The translations under genes were made by a program, and so were the position numbers. A stretch of 33,531 bases of DNA from Mesonia aestuariivivens. Its GTDB lineage: Bacteria; Bacteroidota; Bacteroidia; Flavobacteriales; Flavobacteriaceae. The notes beneath the pieces were generated by a model that had not been told where the DNA came from, searched no databases, and saw only the letters and a list, made by a program, of their open reading frames with translations. This document shows, piece after piece, positions 17,390-25,243 of the stretch (positions are counted from its first letter, which is position 1; every line of letters begins with the position of its first letter). The stretch covers positions 1 to 33,531 of the forward strand of contig NZ_JAHWDF010000020.1 of NCBI RefSeq assembly GCF_019311235.1, given 5' to 3'.

Positions 17390-18613
17390 ATGAAAATTGT
17401 TTATCTACATCAATATTTTAAATTTCCTACAGAATCAGGTGGTACACGTTCTTATGATTTAGCTACCGGTTTTCTTAAAAAAGACTATGTTGTAGAAGTA
17501 ATAACAAGCACTTCAGATATTAGTTTAAAATCCAAAAAAAAGTGGCTAAGTATTAATAAAGATGGATTAATAGTACATTATATCTATCTGCCTTATGGTA
17601 ATCATTTAAGTTATTTTAAAAGGGCAATAGTGTTTTTTCAATTTTTATGGTATGCTTCCTTTAAACTTTTATCAATAAAATGCGATACTGTATTAGCGAC
17701 TTCCACACCTTTAACAATCGCCATACCTGCACTTTTTAAAAAGTGGCGGCACAATACCCCTTTTATTTTTGAAACACGAGACGTGTGGCCGGAAGCAGTA
17801 ATTGCTATTGGTGCTATTAAAAATAATGGTATGAAAAAATTGTTGTTTTTTCTCGAAAAAATCATATATAAAAATGCAACAGCCATAGTGCCTTTGTCGG
17901 TAGACATGAAAAAATCAATTGTGAGTCGTTATCCAAGCCTGGCAAATCAAAAATCAATTGAAGTCATCGAAAACATTGCTGAAATCAACCGTTTTCAAAA
18001 TGATTTTTCAAATGAAACAGCTATTCTGAAAAATACAATAGGGTTTCAACCGCGATTTTCGGTATTATATGCTGGTACCTTCGGGCGTGTAAATGGTATA
18101 GATTATGTGGTTAATTTGGCAGAAAAAACTTTGCCCTTAGACGATTCTATAGTCTATATATTAATAGGGGCAGGAGCTTTAAAAAAAGAGGTGAAAGCAT
18201 TAGCAGCAGAGAAAAAGGTATTAAATAAAAATTTATTCATCTTAGATGCAATCAGCAAACAAGAATTACCACAGTGGTATTTTGAAGCATCTATGGGAAG
18301 TTCGTTTGTCATCCCCATCCAAGAATTATGGGCCAATTCAGCCAATAAGTTTTTTGACACCCTTGCGGCTGGAAAACCGATATTGATTAACCATCCTGGT
18401 TGGCAAAAAGAAACCATTGAAAAGGAAAATGTGGGTTATGTGTTGCCTAAGGTACTTACTGATAATAAAGTAAAAGAATTTGTTAAATATACTCAGGATA
18501 CAGGACTAATAAAAGAACAGCAAACCAATGCGTTAAAATTAGGGATCAATCGATATTCGTTGAAACTAGCTGTAGAGAAATATACCAGATTATTTGATAT
18601 AATTAGAAAGTAA
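17390..18613 (+). CDS. Glycosyltransferase family 4 protein, WbuB-like
   Basis: A 407-residue GT-B retaining glycosyltransferase that probably adds the second sugar to the lipid-linked primer at the inner membrane. The N-terminal domain has [37 protein letters not shown] and [19 protein letters not shown], which are typical of WbuB-like amino-sugar transferases. The C-terminal domain has [17 protein letters not shown] and a donor-binding segment [23 protein letters not shown]. It starts 6 bp after the polymerase and ends 4 bp before the initiating transferase. The GC content rises again from here. Confidence 0.88.
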   Translation: MKIVYLHQYFKFPTESGGTRSYDLATGFLKKDYVVEVITSTSDISLKSKKKWLSINKDGLIVHYIYLPYGNHLSYFKRAIVFFQFLWYASFKLLSIKCDTVLATSTPLTIAIPALFKKWRHNTPFIFETRDVWPEAVIAIGAIKNNGMKKLLFFLEKIIYKNATAIVPLSVDMKKSIVSRYPSLANQKSIEVIENIAEINRFQNDFSNETAILKNTIGFQPRFSVLYAGTFGRVNGIDYVVNLAEKTLPLDDSIVYILIGAGALKKEVKALAAEKKVLNKNLFILDAISKQELPQWYFEASMGSSFVIPIQELWANSANKFFDTLAAGKPILINHPGWQKETIEKENVGYVLPKVLTDNKVKEFVKYTQDTGLIKEQQTNALKLGINRYSLKLAVEKYTRLFDIIRK

Positions 18614-18617
18614 AACG

Positions 18618-19223
18618 ATGTATAAAACCTATATAAAACCCATAGGAGATTCTGTAGTTGCCTTAATAGGCCTACTATTGCTAAGTCCTGTATTTATAAT
18701 CGTTTGGCTAGGTCTAGGTATTGCGAATCAAGGCAAACCTTTTTTCTTTCAACGCCGTCCCGGTAAAAATGAACGTATCTTTAGCATCATCAAGTTCAAG
18801 ACCATGAACGATAAAAAAGATAGCCAAGGTAATTTATTGCCCGATGCTAAACGTTTAACCCAAATAGGTGCCTTTGTTAGGAAAACCTCCCTCGATGAGC
18901 TTCCGCAGCTCCTCAATGTCTTAAAAGGTGATATGAGTCTAGTAGGGCCTCGACCCTTACTTCCGCAGTACCTGCCTTTATATAACAAAGAACAAAAAAA
19001 ACGGCACCACGTACGCCCTGGGATTACAGGCTGGGCACAAGTCAACGGGCGTAATGCGATTTCATGGACAAAGAAATTTGAATATGATGTGTGGTATGTA
19101 GCACATTGTAGTTTAGGCTTAGATATAAAGATTATCTTTAAAACGATAAAAAAAGTATTTGTTTCAGAAGGGGTTACTGCGCAAGGGCAAGCAACCACCA
19201 CAGCATTTAACGGTGAAAATTGA
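18618..19223 (+). CDS. Initiating phosphosugar transferase, PglC-like
   Basis: A 201-residue monotopic phosphoglycosyltransferase that moves a sugar-1-phosphate from UDP-sugar to undecaprenyl phosphate, starting each repeat unit. One N-terminal re-entrant hydrophobic helix (about 10-35) is followed by [22 protein letters not shown], the catalytic Asp-Glu pair in [26 protein letters not shown] and [17 protein letters not shown]. The small size and lack of extra membrane helices point to the PglC class. It is paired with a PglD-like acetyltransferase, the usual arrangement for a diacetamido-trideoxyhexose primer, but no PglE or PglF partner lies in this window. Confidence 0.93.
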   Translation: MYKTYIKPIGDSVVALIGLLLLSPVFIIVWLGLGIANQGKPFFFQRRPGKNERIFSIIKFKTMNDKKDSQGNLLPDAKRLTQIGAFVRKTSLDELPQLLNVLKGDMSLVGPRPLLPQYLPLYNKEQKKRHHVRPGITGWAQVNGRNAISWTKKFEYDVWYVAHCSLGLDIKIIFKTIKKVFVSEGVTAQGQATTTAFNGEN

Positions 19224-19224
19224 T

Positions 19225-19827
19225 ATGCATAAAATAAGTATATATGGCGCTAGCGGTCATGCAAAAGTAGTGCTAGATTGCATTCGTTCGAATTCAAATT
19301 TTACATTAGGTTATTTATTTGATGATAATCCTGCTGTAAAAGAATTACAAGGAATAGCGCTTTCTACGGCAAGTCAAAAAAAAATAGAAGCCTACCCGTT
19401 AGTGATCACCATAGGAAATAACAAGATTAGAAAAAAAATTGCAGATCAATTGCAATCAGTTATAGCACCACCAATAATACATCAAAGTGCGGTAATCTCA
19501 ACCACGAGTAGGCTGGGTGACGGGAGTGTAGTAATGCCTGGTGTCATTCTAAATGCAGATGCTCAGATAGGAAGTCATTGTATCCTCAATTCTGGTGCTG
19601 TTATCGAACACGATTGTAAACTTGCTAATTATGTGCATATTTCTCCTAAAGCAGCCTTAGCTGGAAATGTACGTGTAGGTGAAGGAACACAAATAGGTAT
19701 AGGGGCACAAGTGATTCAAGGAATAACGATAGGGAAATGGTGCACAATTGGTGCCGGGGCCGTGATTATTAAAGATGTTCCCGATGGAGCCACAGTTGTA
19801 GGGAATCCTGGAAGAATCATCAAGTAG
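19225..19827 (+). CDS. Sugar acetyltransferase, PglD/NeuD-like
   Basis: This left-handed beta-helix acyltransferase (about 200 residues) has a Rossmann-like N-terminal UDP-sugar-binding part (KISIYGASGHAKVVLDCI) and hexapeptide repeats from about residue 95 to the end, with the putative catalytic His in VIEHDC. PglD uses acetyl-CoA to acetylate the amine of UDP-4-amino-sugars. I start it at 19225, one base after the transferase stop; an in-frame ATG at 19159 would overlap that gene and add 22 atypical residues. It is the last intact gene of the polysaccharide run. The acceptor amine would have to come from an aminotransferase encoded elsewhere, or from PseC. Confidence 0.88.
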   Translation: MHKISIYGASGHAKVVLDCIRSNSNFTLGYLFDDNPAVKELQGIALSTASQKKIEAYPLVITIGNNKIRKKIADQLQSVIAPPIIHQSAVISTTSRLGDGSVVMPGVILNADAQIGSHCILNSGAVIEHDCKLANYVHISPKAALAGNVRVGEGTQIGIGAQVIQGITIGKWCTIGAGAVIIKDVPDGATVVGNPGRIIK

Positions 19828-19835
19828 GAATATTA

Positions 19836-20413
19836 CTACTTAAACGAATCTTTGATGTTATTCTCTCTTTCATAGTGCTAATTTGATGCATTCCTTTATT
19901 CTTAATTATTTTTCTATCAGCCGCAGTCAGTACTGGAGCCTTTGGCTTGTATTTGTCTAAACGCATAGGAAAAAACGGAAACCCCTTTACCATTTACAAG
20001 ATAAGAGCGATGAAGCCTGGGCTTTACCCCAATCCAGTGTGACTGCCGTGAATATCCCTAGAATTACGCGTCTAGGGCGTTTCCTCCGAAAAATCAAACT
20101 CGATGAACTCCCGCAGTTATGGAATGTATTAATCGGTGCTATGAGTTTAGTAGGTCTCGTACCGATGTTCCCGGATTTGCAGATCAATTAAAAGGTGACG
20201 ATCGTATTGTTCTTTCTTTCCATCCCGGTATTACAGGTTGCGCAAGTATAGCTTTTAAGAATGGAGAAGAACTTCCTAGCGCAGCAAGAAAACCTCGAGC
20301 AGTATAACCGAGAAGTAATCTGGGCGGAAAAAGTGCGAATTAATAAAGAGTATATAGAAAACTATTCCTTTTGGCTAGATTTAAAAATTCTTTGGAAGAC
20401 AATAGTTGGATAA
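19836..20413 (+). pseudogene. Decayed second initiating sugar transferase
   Basis: Remnant of a bacterial sugar transferase of the same superfamily as the gene at 18.6 kb but a different subgroup. Readable pieces in order are LLKRIFDVILSFIVLI, then a stop; [20 protein letters not shown]; a stop; [20 protein letters not shown] and [10 protein letters not shown]; a frameshift; [16 protein letters not shown] with HPGITG.ASIAFKNGEE; another frameshift; YNREVIWAEKVRINKEYIEN and FWLDLKILWKTIVG at the end. At least two stops and two frameshifts. The gene's last bases recur at 22415. Confidence 0.85.
20369..20400 (+). repeat. Direct repeat, left copy (3' tail of a sugar transferase)
   Basis: This 32-bp stretch encodes FWLDLKILWKT at the end of the decayed transferase. 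A near-identical copy (two differences) lies at 22415-22446, in the same orientation. Together they bracket the HipA-like/DUF3037 pair. Confidence 0.7.
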
Positions 20414-20464
20414 AATAAAATAGGGTATCCTCTCTTAATAGTGCCTTTTATTTATTTTATATAA

Positions 20465-21325
20465 TTATTTTGAAATATACTGAATGGCTTCATCTGTATA
20501 GCCATCTATTTCATCTTCTTCAACGATGTTAATAATTTCTAATCTTTTCAATAAGGATATCGAGTGATTATATTCTCTTAAAAACTCGTTACTTTTTGGT
20601 TTACCTACAATAAAGTTAAAACTATAGTTTTGTGTTTTTGCTATTTGTTCTAAATCAATAACGAGACCATAACTTTTATGGGCTTTATCAGATATATTTT
20701 TAGAGCTGGATAAATCAAAATTTAAAGGCTTTACTAAATTTGTTTTTCCATTTATCCAGGCGTAATTAAACTTAAATTCAACGCCTGTCTCATTTCTTAC
20801 ATGTACATTTTTCTTAAACTTATCATTGTCAATTTTTTCTCCAAGCTTACTTTTTAAGTTATTGTAGAATTTTTTGGCAAGAAAGTAATCTTTATTAAGA
20901 TCAGTTTTATAATCTTTTTCAAGTAGAAATTTTTGATAAAGAAACTTACTTATTTTAGTATTAGAATTTCCCAATTGAAAGTTATTAAAAACTTTTGAAA
21001 ACTGTAAAGAACTACCGTCTTTAGGTAATAAGGATTCAAGTATAATTTCGTCAAAATTAAGCTTGAAATTTAATTGATTTTGATTATTATATGCTTTTGA
21101 ATTAAGCTTTTGAGTTTTTTGATCAATCTCTTTTAGATAGTACTTAATCAATTTTTCAGAGACATTATCATATATTGACCTAATTCTATTCAACTTTTTG
21201 CTGTATATAAATGTAAACTCATTAGAGTGAGTGAAATAAATAAGTATACCAATATTAATACACTCTCCTAATGAAGGAGAATGATAATATTTTAAAATAC
21301 TATATTTATAATCAAAAGTTTTCAT
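20465..21325 (-). CDS. DUF3037-family protein paired with a HipA-like kinase
   Basis: A 286-residue protein of unknown function; the opening KYSILKYYHSPSLGECINIGILIYF is the signature of the DUF3037 family. No signal peptide or membrane helix; lysine- and asparagine-rich. The start overlaps the stop of the upstream HipA-like kinase gene by 4 bp (ATGA on the minus strand), so the two are translationally coupled. From family knowledge, DUF3037 genes often sit beside small HipA-like kinases, but the biochemical role is not established. Both genes are more AT-rich than the old polysaccharide genes, in keeping with acquisition. Confidence 0.82.
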   Translation of the reverse strand: MKTFDYKYSILKYYHSPSLGECINIGILIYFTHSNEFTFIYSKKLNRIRSIYDNVSEKLIKYYLKEIDQKTQKLNSKAYNNQNQLNFKLNFDEIILESLLPKDGSSLQFSKVFNNFQLGNSNTKISKFLYQKFLLEKDYKTDLNKDYFLAKKFYNNLKSKLGEKIDNDKFKKNVHVRNETGVEFKFNYAWINGKTNLVKPLNFDLSSSKNISDKAHKSYGLVIDLEQIAKTQNYSFNFIVGKPKSNEFLREYNHSISLLKRLEIINIVEEDEIDGYTDEAIQYISK

Positions 21326-22125
21326 CGTATTCGTTCAAGCAGCTTTTTTTTAATATAAGTATGATTTTGTTTACACCATTCCAAATATGCAAAAATAATA
21401 TTTTTTTCTCCGCAATCTATATTTAAGGATTCAATTTGCTTCAAAAGATTTTTAAAAAGTGAAATGTTTAAGTTTTTTAAACTATGATCAAAATCATCAA
21501 ATATATATTTGTTTGGTTTATGTTTTTTTAATTTATTAAAAAAAATATGTTTAGTATAATCGTAACTTGAAAATGATTTGTTATTACTTAAGCTAGCATA
21601 ATTTGCTTTTTTTTGATAAAACGAAAATGATTGTTCATGATCTATAAGTAGAAAATCTTTATCCGATATTAATAAATTAGGCTTATTCCTCCATCCGCCT
21701 CTGTCAGCGTTAATAATAAAGTTATCAAAAGCAAATAATGTCTCTACTTCATAATTTTTTAAAAAGTTGTTTTTAAAGTTTGGGTTAAATAATAGATAAG
21801 CATCTTCTAATCTTGTGCAAAATTTGTACCCATCTTGAATTTGTTTAATTTCCTTTTCATTATATTCTCCTAATTCTTCTAATAAGGTGTTATCGAAATT
21901 AATTATTCCATATTCTGGTACTGGTAAATCAAATTCTTTAGCTAATTCTGAAATAATAATTTCTTTAGCAACAATAAAATATTGTGTGTTGTATTCTTGC
22001 TTGTATAGTTTAACAACATATCGTTGAATTTCGCCGTTTTCATCTTCGCCATCAACCATTAAGGGTTTGGTTGAACCACCCTCTAAACTACCAATTAATC
22101 CAATTAAATTAATTTCTTTAATCAC
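21322..22125 (-). CDS. Small HipA-like kinase (HipA_2 type)
   Basis: A 267-residue protein with the core of a HipA-fold kinase but without the usual N-terminal HipA domain. GSLEGGSTKP (12-21) could form the phosphate loop; Lys39 in YVVKLYK is the ATP-anchoring lysine; Asp141 in NADRGGWRNKPN is the catalytic loop with Asn147 and Asn150; Asp162 in LLIDHEQSF is the metal-binding residue. The start appears to be GTG (22123-22125); no in-frame ATG suits. Coupled to the DUF3037 gene by a 4-bp overlap. HipA proteins phosphorylate tRNA-synthetase-type targets and act as toxins; whether this branch does is unknown. Confidence 0.8.
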   Translation of the reverse strand: MIKEINLIGLIGSLEGGSTKPLMVDGEDENGEIQRYVVKLYKQEYNTQYFIVAKEIIISELAKEFDLPVPEYGIINFDNTLLEELGEYNEKEIKQIQDGYKFCTRLEDAYLLFNPNFKNNFLKNYEVETLFAFDNFIINADRGGWRNKPNLLISDKDFLLIDHEQSFSFYQKKANYASLSNNKSFSSYDYTKHIFFNKLKKHKPNKYIFDDFDHSLKNLNISLFKNLLKQIESLNIDCGEKNIIFAYLEWCKQNHTYIKKKLLERIR

Positions 22126-22462
22126 AAAAAATAAATATTACTCATAAAGGTAATAAAATAGATGAACTATGATATGGTTTCTCTAAAATGATTAATGTTG
22201 ATTTCATAACGTTTCATTTAGCTGGAAATATTCGCTATCCTTTATGCCGTAGATAAGTTCTTTCTTGGAGTTGAATACGATGCACAAAAGGATAAAATTA
22301 TAAACTTACGAAGTTTTGTGTAAGAACCAATTTTAGATAGATATTGAGGTGATCTTATTTAAGAAACTTAGTGAGGCTTTTATGCTTAAACGTCCTTGGG
22401 AGAGTATTTAAAGATTTTGGCTGGACTTAAAAATTCTTTGGAAGACTTTAATTTAAATAAGT
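22126..22462. other. Gene-free scar region with a sugar-transferase tail
   Basis: About 337 bp with no intact gene. The only recognisable item is 22415-22446, a second copy of the sugar-transferase 3' tail. Should contain the promoter of the HipA-like gene (minus strand); none was recognised. Confidence 0.5.
22415..22446 (+). repeat. Direct repeat, right copy (3' tail of a sugar transferase)
   Basis: Encodes FWLDLKILWKT again, matching 20369-20400 with two differences. The upstream part of a transferase gene is not recognisable here, so this is only a tail. Confidence 0.7.
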
Positions 22463-22603
22463 TTACTTTTCAATCAACTTAAAAAAATCAGAAAGCGATA
22501 TATTCCTTGATTCGCAGATTTTATATAAAGTGTTCAATTCCATAGTATAATTAGCATCAGACTTTATTCGTCGAACTGTTTTTTCATCAATATTGTGATC
22601 AAT
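22463..22603 (-). pseudogene. C-terminal half of an XRE-family HTH regulator
   Basis: 46 codons read IDHNIDEKTVRRIKSDANY... and end LYKICESRNISLSDFFKLIEK, which fits the recognition helix and last helices of a Cro/C1-type HTH domain. The N-terminal half is missing: at 22604 the sequence switches to IS1182-type DNA, and the open frame continues into it for 16 non-homologous codons up to an ATG at 22651. It is probably a truncated gene. A HipB-like partner of the nearby kinase is conceivable but not supported, since the gap holds an unrelated fragment. Confidence 0.7.
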
Positions 22604-22967
22604 GCCCGGGTAGAAAGCCCCCAGGGCAGGTATATGAAAGGCAAACGACAAAGCACGGTAGAACCCGTTTTTGGAACCTTAACTCAGTTTATGGGGTTAA
22701 GGAAGGTAAACACAGGCCAATAAATGTATGCAGCTCTCCGCCATTGCCTACAACCTCAAGAAATACCTGAAGTTTATTGAAAAACGCACCAAAAGTGGAG
22801 CAGGAATACTCGGCATGTTTTTAAAGTTCATAATGACGTTAAATAATGCGTATAAGTCCATTTTAAAGAGACTATATTCTGCTAATTTACAAACGATATA
22901 AAACTAGAAAACCGCTCTAAAGCGGTTTAAATGAATACGTTTTTTTTAAATTATGGGGTTGTGCAAC
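22604..22967 (+). mobile_element. 3' remnant of an IS1182-type element
   Basis: Closely matches 24838-25218: the end of the transposase gene (GKRQSTVEPVFGTLTQFMGL), the hairpin AAACCGCT/AGCGGTTT (22909-22928) and the terminal TTGTGCAAC. Compared with the larger copy it lacks about 16 bp after GTAAACAC and has extra substitutions. It begins at GCCCGGG, the same sequence that forms the internal deletion junction of the larger copy. Confidence 0.85.
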
Positions 22968-22990
22968 GGTTACCATTGTTGTGCGTAGGC
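22959..22990. other. Cassette junction A (short attC-like site)
   Basis: TTGTGCAAC (22959-22967), then GGTTACCATT, then GTTGTGCGTAGGC (22978-22990). CAACGGTTACCATTG is a near-perfect palindrome. The right part is the boundary of the cassette that carries the 277-residue gene. Confidence 0.55.
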
Positions 22991-22992
22991 TT

Positions 22993-23826
22993 TTATATTA
23001 ATTTAAATGCGTTTCTTATTTTGAAAACTCCTTTGTCTATTAGATATTTCGCCAATAGTGATAATTGATATTCATCACTTGTTTTTTCCAATTTTTCTTT
23101 TTCATAAATTAATAATGAGTAAAAGGACTGAACAATCCAATCCGTTATCACATACTCAAAATCATTTTTAATTCCTTTCGTTGTGCCATCTTTTAGTCCA
23201 TAAGCGTAGCCCATTATTTCTAATTCATTTTCTTCAATAGCCTCCATTTGAAATTCTTCGAGAACGGAATTATCAATTATTTTTTCAACAACATTAAAAC
23301 TTCTCAAGTTATGGATTCTATCTCCTGGTAGTAAATCCAAAAGGATTGCTACTTTGTTTTTATTTTCAATTTTTGCAATTTGACCGATTTGTTTTAAAAA
23401 AGTTGACAACACAATACTATACCAACCCAAACTTACGCAATGACCATAGCTCAAATTATGTTCACCTATTTCGATTAAATCCGAAAAATCTTTTTCATCT
23501 GTAACAATTCCTGCTTCTTTTAAAATGTATTTTCCATTTTCTAAAGCGACACTACTTTCATTCCAGTTGGAAATTCCCACTGGTGCAATCAGTCCCTTCT
23601 CAATACTGTCGATTATATATTTTTGAGTTTGTAATTTTCTCTTTATTCCTCTGGTTTTCTTGAATTGACTTATCTTCCTTAACTGACTTCTTTTGGTATA
23701 AAAGAAATAGACTAACGCAATACAAATGTATTTAGAATCAGAATTGTGCAAAAGTTCGGAAGGTGAAGCATCTGCGTATCCTAATGCGTATTCTTTTGTG
23801 TCAAATGTTCCTCCAGAACTATTCAT
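22993..23826 (-). CDS. Hypothetical protein in a cassette
   Basis: A 277-residue protein I do not recognise. It is mostly helical and charged, with a possible hydrophobic segment at ICIALVYFFY and repeated Leu/Ile helices (CVSLGWYSIVLSTFL, WIVQSFYSLLIY), but no clear signal peptide. It is the only gene of the unit bounded by GTTGTGCGTAGGC (22978-22990) and GCTTACGCACAAC (23886-23898). Its stop is only 2 bp from the left boundary; about 60 bp of leader lies at the start. It could be a HEPN-like or abortive-infection protein, but I see no motif that proves it. Confidence 0.7.
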   Translation of the reverse strand: MNSSGGTFDTKEYALGYADASPSELLHNSDSKYICIALVYFFYTKRSQLRKISQFKKTRGIKRKLQTQKYIIDSIEKGLIAPVGISNWNESSVALENGKYILKEAGIVTDEKDFSDLIEIGEHNLSYGHCVSLGWYSIVLSTFLKQIGQIAKIENKNKVAILLDLLPGDRIHNLRSFNVVEKIIDNSVLEEFQMEAIEENELEIMGYAYGLKDGTTKGIKNDFEYVITDWIVQSFYSLLIYEKEKLEKTSDEYQLSLLAKYLIDKGVFKIRNAFKLI

Positions 23827-23885
23827 TTAATGTCGAAGATTTTTCTGATTTAGCAGTTAATTCAATTGAACACGTGGTTTTCACA

Positions 23886-24032
23886 GCTTACGCACAACGT
23901 GTTTGGCTATGGTTTCGTTGCGGAATGGTTCGGCAGAACTATTCCGCCATAACCCAAAGTTAGCAAAACGCAGGAATTTCCGAGCAGGAAATTCTGCCGC
24001 AATGAACTATAGCCGGTGTGCCTGTTGCACAA
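23886..24032. other. Cassette junction B (attC-like fold-back site)
   Basis: It begins GCTTACGCACAAC and ends GTTGCACAA. Outer arms CAACGTGTTTGGCTAT and ATAGCCGGTGTGCCTGTTG pair with bulges. Inside are two further hairpins: TTGCGGAAT/ATTCCGC and GCAGGAATTTCC/GGAAATTCTGC. The site is about 145 bp with no coding content. Architecture matches integron attC (paired outer arms, bulged bases, structured loop), but the core is CAAC/GTTG. Confidence 0.65.
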
Positions 24033-24059
24033 TTTACTAAAAAAGATTAATTTCATGAT

Positions 24060-25151
24060 ATGCAAGGCAAAAAAGTATATCAAGAGCAGTTATTCAACAG
24101 TTTTCGGTTGAGTGACCGCGTACCGCCCACAAATTTCTACCGCCGATTGAAAGAAGCCTTAAACTTAGATTTTCTCTATGATCTTACTCGAGGTTTTTAC
24201 GGCAGCAGTGGTCAAAAGAGTATAGATCCTGTTGTGTTTTTTAAACTCTGTCTGGTGGGCTATTTAGAGAATATCATCAGCGACCGCAAGCTTATTGAAC
24301 ATTGCCGTAAGCGACTGGATATCCTGTACTTTATAGACTATGATATTGATGAGGAGCTACCTTGGCACTCCACCATCAGCCGCACGCGGCAGTTGTTTCC
24401 CGAAGATATTTTTGAAGCGGTTTTCACTAAAGTGTTCACGCTTTGTGTGGATGCCGGGATGGTGAGTGGCCACACTCAGGCTATCGACAGTGCGCCTGTA
24501 AAAGCCAATGCTTCGATGGACACTCTGGAACTAAAAGTACCTGAAGAGGAGTTAGAATCTCATTTGCGCAGAGTTCGTCATATTAGTGCGATGGATAAAG
24601 AGCAGCCATTTCGTAAGAGTAAAGGCGATAAATCAGATAAAGGTCAGCGCAGCATAACGGCTAATGAACAGGAACTCCAGGCGATCTCTAGCCGCAACAA
24701 GCGTTGGAGCAAAGATCAGGATCAGCGTCCGGGATCAGGAAATAAAGGCAGTAAGTATACCAGCAATAGTGCCTTCCTCTCACTCCGTTCGTCGGAGGCA
24801 TTACAGTCCTACCAATCCCGATGCCCGTATCAGTGTCAAGCCCGGGTAGAAAGCCCACAGGGCAGGTATATGAAAGGCAAACGACAAAGCACGGTAGAAC
24901 CCGTTTTTGGAACCTTAACTCAGTTTATGGGGCTTAGAAAAGTAAACACCTTAGGATTAAAACAGGCCAATAAATGTATGCAGCTCTCAGCTATAGCCTA
25001 CAACCTCAAGAAATACCTGAAGTTTATTGAAAAGCGCACCAAAAGTGGAGCAGGAATGCTCGGCATGTTTTTAAAGTTCACAATGACGTTAAATCAGGAG
25101 TATAAGTTCATTTTAAAGAGACTATATTCTGCTAATTTACAAACGATATAA
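24060..25151 (+). pseudogene. IS1182-type transposase, internally deleted and interrupted
   Basis: The N-terminal DUF772-type region is intact (residues 1-160: DPVVFFKLCLVGYLENI, DRKLIEHCRKRLDI, AIDSAPVKANASMD). After YTSNSA a hairpin insertion at 24770-24800 shifts the frame; the correct frame continues briefly (HYSPTNPDARISVKPG). Then at a CCCGGG near 24840 the rest of the catalytic core is missing, and the sequence rejoins the original frame at RVESPQGRYMKGKRQSTVEPVFG. Transposases of this family are usually around 450-500 residues, so well over a hundred are lost and the gene cannot make active enzyme. Confidence 0.88.
24770..24800 (-). repeat. Target-copying hairpin insertion in the IS1182 transposase
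   Basis: On the minus strand: TGCCT, then CCGACGA...GAGAGGA (21 bp, 24775-24795), then AGGCA. It splits the transposase frame between YTSNS and HYSPT. Same core ends as the six insertions in the IS110 genes. Confidence 0.8.
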
Positions 25152-25158
25152 AACTAGA

Positions 25159-25178
25159 AAACCGCTCTAAAGCGGTTT
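25159..25178 (+). terminator. Hairpin at the 3' end of the IS1182-type gene
   Basis: AAACCGCT and AGCGGTTT form an 8-bp stem with a 4-base loop 8 bp after the transposase stop. The same hairpin is at 22909-22928 in the remnant. No long T-run follows, so strength is uncertain. Confidence 0.6.
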
Positions 25179-25209
25179 AAATAAGTGAGATTTTCTAAGA
25201 ATTAGAGGC

Positions 25210-25240
25210 TTGTGCAACGGTTACCGTTGTTGCCACACGT
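25210..25240. other. Cassette junction (short palindromic site)
   Basis: TTGTGCAAC, then GGTTACC, then GTTG and TTGCCACACGT. CAACGGTTACCGTTG (25215-25229) is a perfect palindrome. GTTGCCACACGT (25229-25240) is the left boundary of the lipoprotein cassette and mirrors TGCGTGGCAAC at 25973-25983. Confidence 0.55.
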
Positions 25241-25243
25241 TTT

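Larger units (their letters stand above)
24024..25218 (+). mobile_element. Defective IS1182-type element
   Basis: Bounded by the inverted 9-mers GTTGCACAA (24024-24032) and TTGTGCAAC (25210-25218), which may be its own ends or the boundaries of a cassette. It contains a broken transposase gene and a terminator-like hairpin (25159-25178). The 3' end matches the remnant at 22604-22967. Just outside the right end lies CAACGGTTACCGTTG, a perfect palindrome. Confidence 0.75.

Noticed and set aside
18749-19201. 150-codon minus-strand open frame opposite the PglC-like gene
   Set aside because: Shadow of a well-supported gene; its peptide has no recognisable features.
20119-20307. 62-codon open frame in the region after PglD
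   Set aside because: It is a chance frame within a sugar-transferase pseudogene; it includes only part of the conserved [15 protein letters not shown]-type segment.
22125-22463. XRE fragment and HipA-like kinase as a hipBA operon
   Set aside because: The regulator lacks its N-terminal half, 337 bp separate the genes, and that gap contains a sugar-transferase fragment.
24024-25218. Treating the IS1182 remnant as a proven cassette
   Set aside because: The 9-bp inverted ends could equally be the element's own terminal repeats, since the separate remnant at 22604 ends with the same TTGTGCAAC.
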